This document shows, piece after piece, positions 16,677 through 19,815 of a stretch of DNA of 19,815 nt. Source of the DNA: JAWXUT01 sp044426075 (GTDB lineage Bacteria > Bacillota > Clostridia > Christensenellales > DTU072). The DNA is taken from positions 1-19,815 of the forward strand of contig JAWXUT010000021.1 in assembly GCA_044426075.1 (NCBI GenBank). Direction: 5' to 3'. The notes under the pieces are model-generated. The model saw only the letters and a list, made by a program, of their open reading frames with translations. It was not told where the DNA came from and did not search any database. How positions within the stretch are numbered: the first letter of the stretch is position 1; each line of letters begins with the position of its first letter. A program made the translations under genes and the position numbers.

Positions 16677-19600
16677 AAAACCTCGCTAGCCAGCACATTG
16701 TGTAGCATATTTATGTCAATATCGGATAGATTGCAGTCAATTATGCCATTTTCTAGCATTTTGGATATTTGTGATGTTATTTCTGAATGCGAATGCAGTG
16801 TAATATCAATATTTTCCAAAATAGTGTGATACAAGGTACCTAACTCCGCATTTGTGTCACCCAAAGTGGATATATAGTGCACTTTTTCTTCTTCATCTAG
16901 TGCCATTTTGGCAACGGTGCTAACTGAAAATTTGGTGTTTATAGTTGTAGCGCTTGCATTAGGATAAGGATAATCTAATTTAAGCGGTTTAAAATGCGTA
17001 GTAGGTGGAAGCATTGGCTTTGCTACTTTGGGTATTTCTTGCACTTCGGGATAGGATATGTATTTTTGAACTCTGCTGTCAAATTGCGCGGCAAACTTAA
17101 TCCAGCCGATGGTTGAATTTGTGCCGTCGGGCAGAGCGCAGTTGACGTTAACATCATTGCCAGAAATAAACAAGTGGAATTTTGCACGCGTTAGCGCAAC
17201 ATACATCAAGCGCACTTGTTCTTGCAACTCTTCAAAGATTTGTTTTTGTTGGAATGCAATAGAGGTTATTGTGTTTGCAATAGTTTTGTCGCTCATATTA
17301 CGATATTTTAGGTTTATGCCAAAGTCCGCATCAATCTGCAACACTTTATCGGTAATGCGTTTTTTGCTGAATCCGTCGTGCGCGTTGGCGTAAAAAACAA
17401 TTGGGAACTCCAAGCCTTTGCTTGCGTGAATGCTCATAAATGTAACAATATTGTCGCAAGACACGGCAAGTTTAACATCAATTTCTTTTTGGCTATCGTA
17501 GTATTTTAAAAAGTTTGATATGCTAGTGCTGGCGTTTTTGTTGCGGATAGAATTTATAAAAGTGTTCACTACTTGTAGCCGTTTGCTGTCAGATGAAGCG
17601 AGATAAGCATCGTATCCGCTAGCAGATAAAATGTAGTCGATAAGGGCATCAACGCTCATCATATCGGCAAGCCCTTTATATATCCTTATTATATTTAACA
17701 AGGAATCAATTTTCATTTTAATGTTCGCGTCGCCATTAAAGGTGGTTAACGCGTTATGAAAAAATGGTGCTTTTGGTGAATTGCTACGGATAACCGCAAG
17801 GTCATAATCAGTAAAAGAACCAAAGTAGCTCAGCATAACAGAAGCAAGCGGGATATCTTGTTTGTAGTTATCAACTATGCGCAATAATGCAACAATCAGC
17901 TCGATATCGGCAGTAAGTTTGTCGCCTTTAAAGCCGCTAGCCATATAAGGAATGTTGCGGATATCCAATTGTTCGCAAATACTAGAAGCCGATTTGGTGC
18001 GCATAAGCACGGCGATATCTCTATATTCAATAGGTCTGTGTGCGCCGGTTGCGCGGTCAAAAATGGTGTGATTTGCAACAAGATCTGCAATTTTTTCTGC
18101 TATATAGATGCCTTCTTTGCTCACCTTATCGTGTTTTAAAGGGGCAGAAGCTATGGTGTATTCTGGTGGGAAGAACTTAGTCTCTCTCTCTTTTTTAAAC
18201 AGCGCAACAGCAACCGCGGGCAGTGTGGGGTCTAGTGGATATTTGCCACCCGCCACTAAACGGGCAGTTTGTGCGTAGTCGATACGACCAAAATCGTGGG
18301 TCATTGCGTGGTCACAAATCAAGTTTACAAAGTGTAGCACTTCGGCATTGCTGCGGAAGTTGTCATTTAAATTTACATTTGTGCCGTTGCCCAACATATC
18401 GTAGTTGTCGCGGCGATTTAAAAACAGTTTTGGCTCAGCAAAGCGGAAGCGATAAATAGACTGTTTAACGTCGCCAACCATAAATAAATTATCCGATTGA
18501 ATGGCATTAATAATTGCCTCTTGCAGATAGTTTGTGTCTTGATACTCGTCCATAAAAATGGCATCAATGCTAGCCTTAACTTCATTTGCGCGGATAGGAT
18601 TTTGCAAAATTTGTAGAGCGGAGTGCTCCATATCCGAAAAGGTTGCAACTTTATCTTGTTTTTTGCCTTGTTGAAAGTTGTTGCGGCAAAGTTTGGCAAC
18701 TTGTAACAATTTTTTATTGTGCGCTTGCGCCTCACCTTCTCTATTTGTAAAAATGGAAAAACTGCTGTGCGCGTTTGCACCAGAAATAGCAAACTTTACA
18801 CACATATCCTCAACAATAAACGCCTTAGAACTTTTAATTACATCTTTAACAGCAGCATAAACTTCGTCGCGAACGTCGTTATATGGCTTAGAAAATCTAA
18901 GTGCGGGAGGGGTTTGCCACGCATCAATTGTTGTTAAAAACGCTTCTAAATTATTTGCGCGCGCAATGCGATTTAGCATAGTTAAATATTCTGCAAGTGC
19001 GTCTGAAACTTTGTCTGGCAAAACTAGCCCCATTTCTTCTAACTGCTTAACGCGATTCAATATTTGTTCGGTGCGAGGAGCGTAAAATGCGGAGCGCTTT
19101 CTGTAGTACTTTAGTAAAAAATCCACCGACTTATTGCTGTCAAGGGGGCTTGCACTTTCAACCTCTGCCATATCAAAAAAGGCATCGCCATCTGCAAGCA
19201 CTTCGGTGAAATTAATTATATTTACTATCATCTCAACTAGCCCACTAATGGTGCGGTTTTCTACAAAATTATCCACCAATAAATGGAATTCTTCATCATC
19301 AGTAGTTAGTAAACTTTCAAGTGTTTCGGTAACCGATTCAATTAGTCTGGGAGCCTCTTCTGTGGGGTCTAACAGTTCCGTCTGTGGGTCTGCACCTATA
19401 TCTTCAAAGTAGGTTTTAAATAGATAATAGCAGTAACTATCTATAGTTGCAATGTGGGCAAAAGGTAGGGCTGCAATCTGTGCTTTAAGGTGGGCGGGCT
19501 CGGCTTCTGTGCTGACTGCCGCAAGCAACTCTTGCATAAGTTTTTCCTTCATTTCGTATGCGCTAGCCTTGCTAAATGTTAAAATAATTATACGCTTAAT

Positions 19601-19738
19601 GTCGCCACCATTTTTTAGGTAGTTTAGCGCGCGCTCAATCATAACAGTGGTTTTTCCACTGCCAGCCGATGCGCTTACAAGCAAACTGCCAGTATTGTTT
19701 AACGCTTTTAGTTGTGCCTCAGTCCAATTGTTAGCCAC
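16607..19738 (-). CDS. addA: ATP-dependent helicase/nuclease subunit A, frameshifted near the 3' end
   Basis: AddA with AddB processes double-strand DNA ends for recombination repair, the Gram-positive counterpart of RecBCD. This frame has 1043 residues. UvrD-type helicase motifs are in order: Walker A 'SASAGSGKTT' (22-31), motif II 'MDEYQDT' (396-402), 'MVGDVKQSIYRFR', 'NLNDNFRSN', 'MSIHASKGLEFPIVF' and 'RLMYVALTRAKFHLF'. The first nuclease motif 'LGTLYHTILE' holds His971. The frame then breaks at a run of six T (16675-16680): it ends in unrelated residues, while the -1 frame resumes at 'HREVPFML'. Joined, the protein would be about 1120 residues, near the normal size. GTG start, with AAGGAG (19747-19752) eight bases upstream. 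It follows an upstream gene by 26 bases. Confidence 0.9.
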   Translation of the reverse strand: MANNWTEAQLKALNNTGSLLVSASAGSGKTTVMIERALNYLKNGGDIKRIIILTFSKASAYEMKEKLMQELLAAVSTEAEPAHLKAQIAALPFAHIATIDSYCYYLFKTYFEDIGADPQTELLDPTEEAPRLIESVTETLESLLTTDDEEFHLLVDNFVENRTISGLVEMIVNIINFTEVLADGDAFFDMAEVESASPLDSNKSVDFLLKYYRKRSAFYAPRTEQILNRVKQLEEMGLVLPDKVSDALAEYLTMLNRIARANNLEAFLTTIDAWQTPPALRFSKPYNDVRDEVYAAVKDVIKSSKAFIVEDMCVKFAISGANAHSSFSIFTNREGEAQAHNKKLLQVAKLCRNNFQQGKKQDKVATFSDMEHSALQILQNPIRANEVKASIDAIFMDEYQDTNYLQEAIINAIQSDNLFMVGDVKQSIYRFRFAEPKLFLNRRDNYDMLGNGTNVNLNDNFRSNAEVLHFVNLICDHAMTHDFGRIDYAQTARLVAGGKYPLDPTLPAVAVALFKKERETKFFPPEYTIASAPLKHDKVSKEGIYIAEKIADLVANHTIFDRATGAHRPIEYRDIAVLMRTKSASSICEQLDIRNIPYMASGFKGDKLTADIELIVALLRIVDNYKQDIPLASVMLSYFGSFTDYDLAVIRSNSPKAPFFHNALTTFNGDANIKMKIDSLLNIIRIYKGLADMMSVDALIDYILSASGYDAYLASSDSKRLQVVNTFINSIRNKNASTSISNFLKYYDSQKEIDVKLAVSCDNIVTFMSIHASKGLEFPIVFYANAHDGFSKKRITDKVLQIDADFGINLKYRNMSDKTIANTITSIAFQQKQIFEELQEQVRLMYVALTRAKFHLFISGNDVNVNCALPDGTNSTIGWIKFAAQFDSRVQKYISYPEVQEIPKVAKPMLPPTTHFKPLKLDYPYPNASATTINTKFSVSTVAKMALDEEEKVHYISTLGDTNAELGTLYHTILENIDITLHSHSEITSQISKMLENGIIDCNLSDIDINMLHNVLASEVFCIARRAKCTEKCHLCYINPRAS

Positions 19739-19764
19739 GCTTGTATCTCCTTAAATTTGTATTT

Positions 19765-19815
19765 TTATTCTTCATCATCATATGTTTCTGTTGGGCTCTC
19801 AGCGCGAGGACGCAT
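19765..19815 (-). CDS. C-terminal end of the gene upstream of addA, possibly addB (partial)
   Basis: The last 16 codons of a frame running out of the window end in TAA (19765-19767): hydrophilic, acidic residues ending 'TETYDDEE'. Nothing diagnostic is visible. The position, 26 bases upstream of addA on the same strand, is where addB usually lies. Confidence 0.4.
   Translation of the reverse strand: MRPRAESPTETYDDEE

Noticed and set aside
16674..16682. Programmed -1 ribosomal frameshift in addA
   Set aside because: The T run is not in a canonical X XXY YYZ register and no clear stimulatory hairpin or upstream Shine-Dalgarno was seen; an indel is simpler.

Overview
The window is low-GC DNA with Gram-positive style signals: AGGAGG-type ribosome binding sites, sigma-A-like promoters, a lipoprotein signal, a SpoIIE sporulation phosphatase and AddA in place of RecBCD. 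Together with a dockerin protein, this suggests an uncultured, probably gut-associated, spore-forming clostridial Bacillota. The lineage is inferred from gene content only. Coding density is high, and no intergenic stretch exceeds about 300 bases. I saw no rRNA, tRNA, CRISPR array, insertion sequence or phage gene.

Layout. (1) Bases 1-4684, plus strand: the 3' end of a very large secreted protein (RCC1-like repeats, then bacterial Ig-like domains, then a C-terminal type I dockerin), overlapped by a small lipoprotein with one Ig-like domain and a cohesin-like domain. (2) Bases 4729-9724, plus strand: a good promoter, then a P-type Ca2+ ATPase, an alpha/beta-hydrolase-fold protein that seems to lack its catalytic triad, and a type I signal peptidase, closely spaced like an operon. 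(3) Bases 9725-12051, plus strand: spoIIE, with a perfect Spo0A-box heptamer directly after the preceding stop codon and no Shine-Dalgarno. (4) Bases 12100-13858, plus strand: a sugar-transporter-like MFS permease with a large extracytoplasmic insert, ending at a terminator shared with the convergent corA gene. (5) Bases 13916-16324, minus strand: an unknown three-helix membrane protein with an acidic tail, then a leader region, then corA. (6) Bases 16371-19815, minus strand: the end of an upstream gene (position suggests addB) and addA, whose reading frame is broken at a run of six T.

The most interesting element is the corA leader on the minus strand (about 14945-15080). It holds a 14-codon ORF with its own ribosome binding site, encoding a peptide that begins MDADP, then a 9-bp hairpin, then mutually exclusive antiterminator and terminator hairpins just before the corA ribosome binding site. 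There is no room for a promoter between the terminator and corA, so transcripts must pass it. An acidic/proline start to a leader peptide upstream of a Mg2+ channel recalls MgtL of enterobacteria, where such residues destabilise the ribosome at low Mg2+. Here the output would be an intrinsic terminator. This is an inference that needs comparative and experimental tests.
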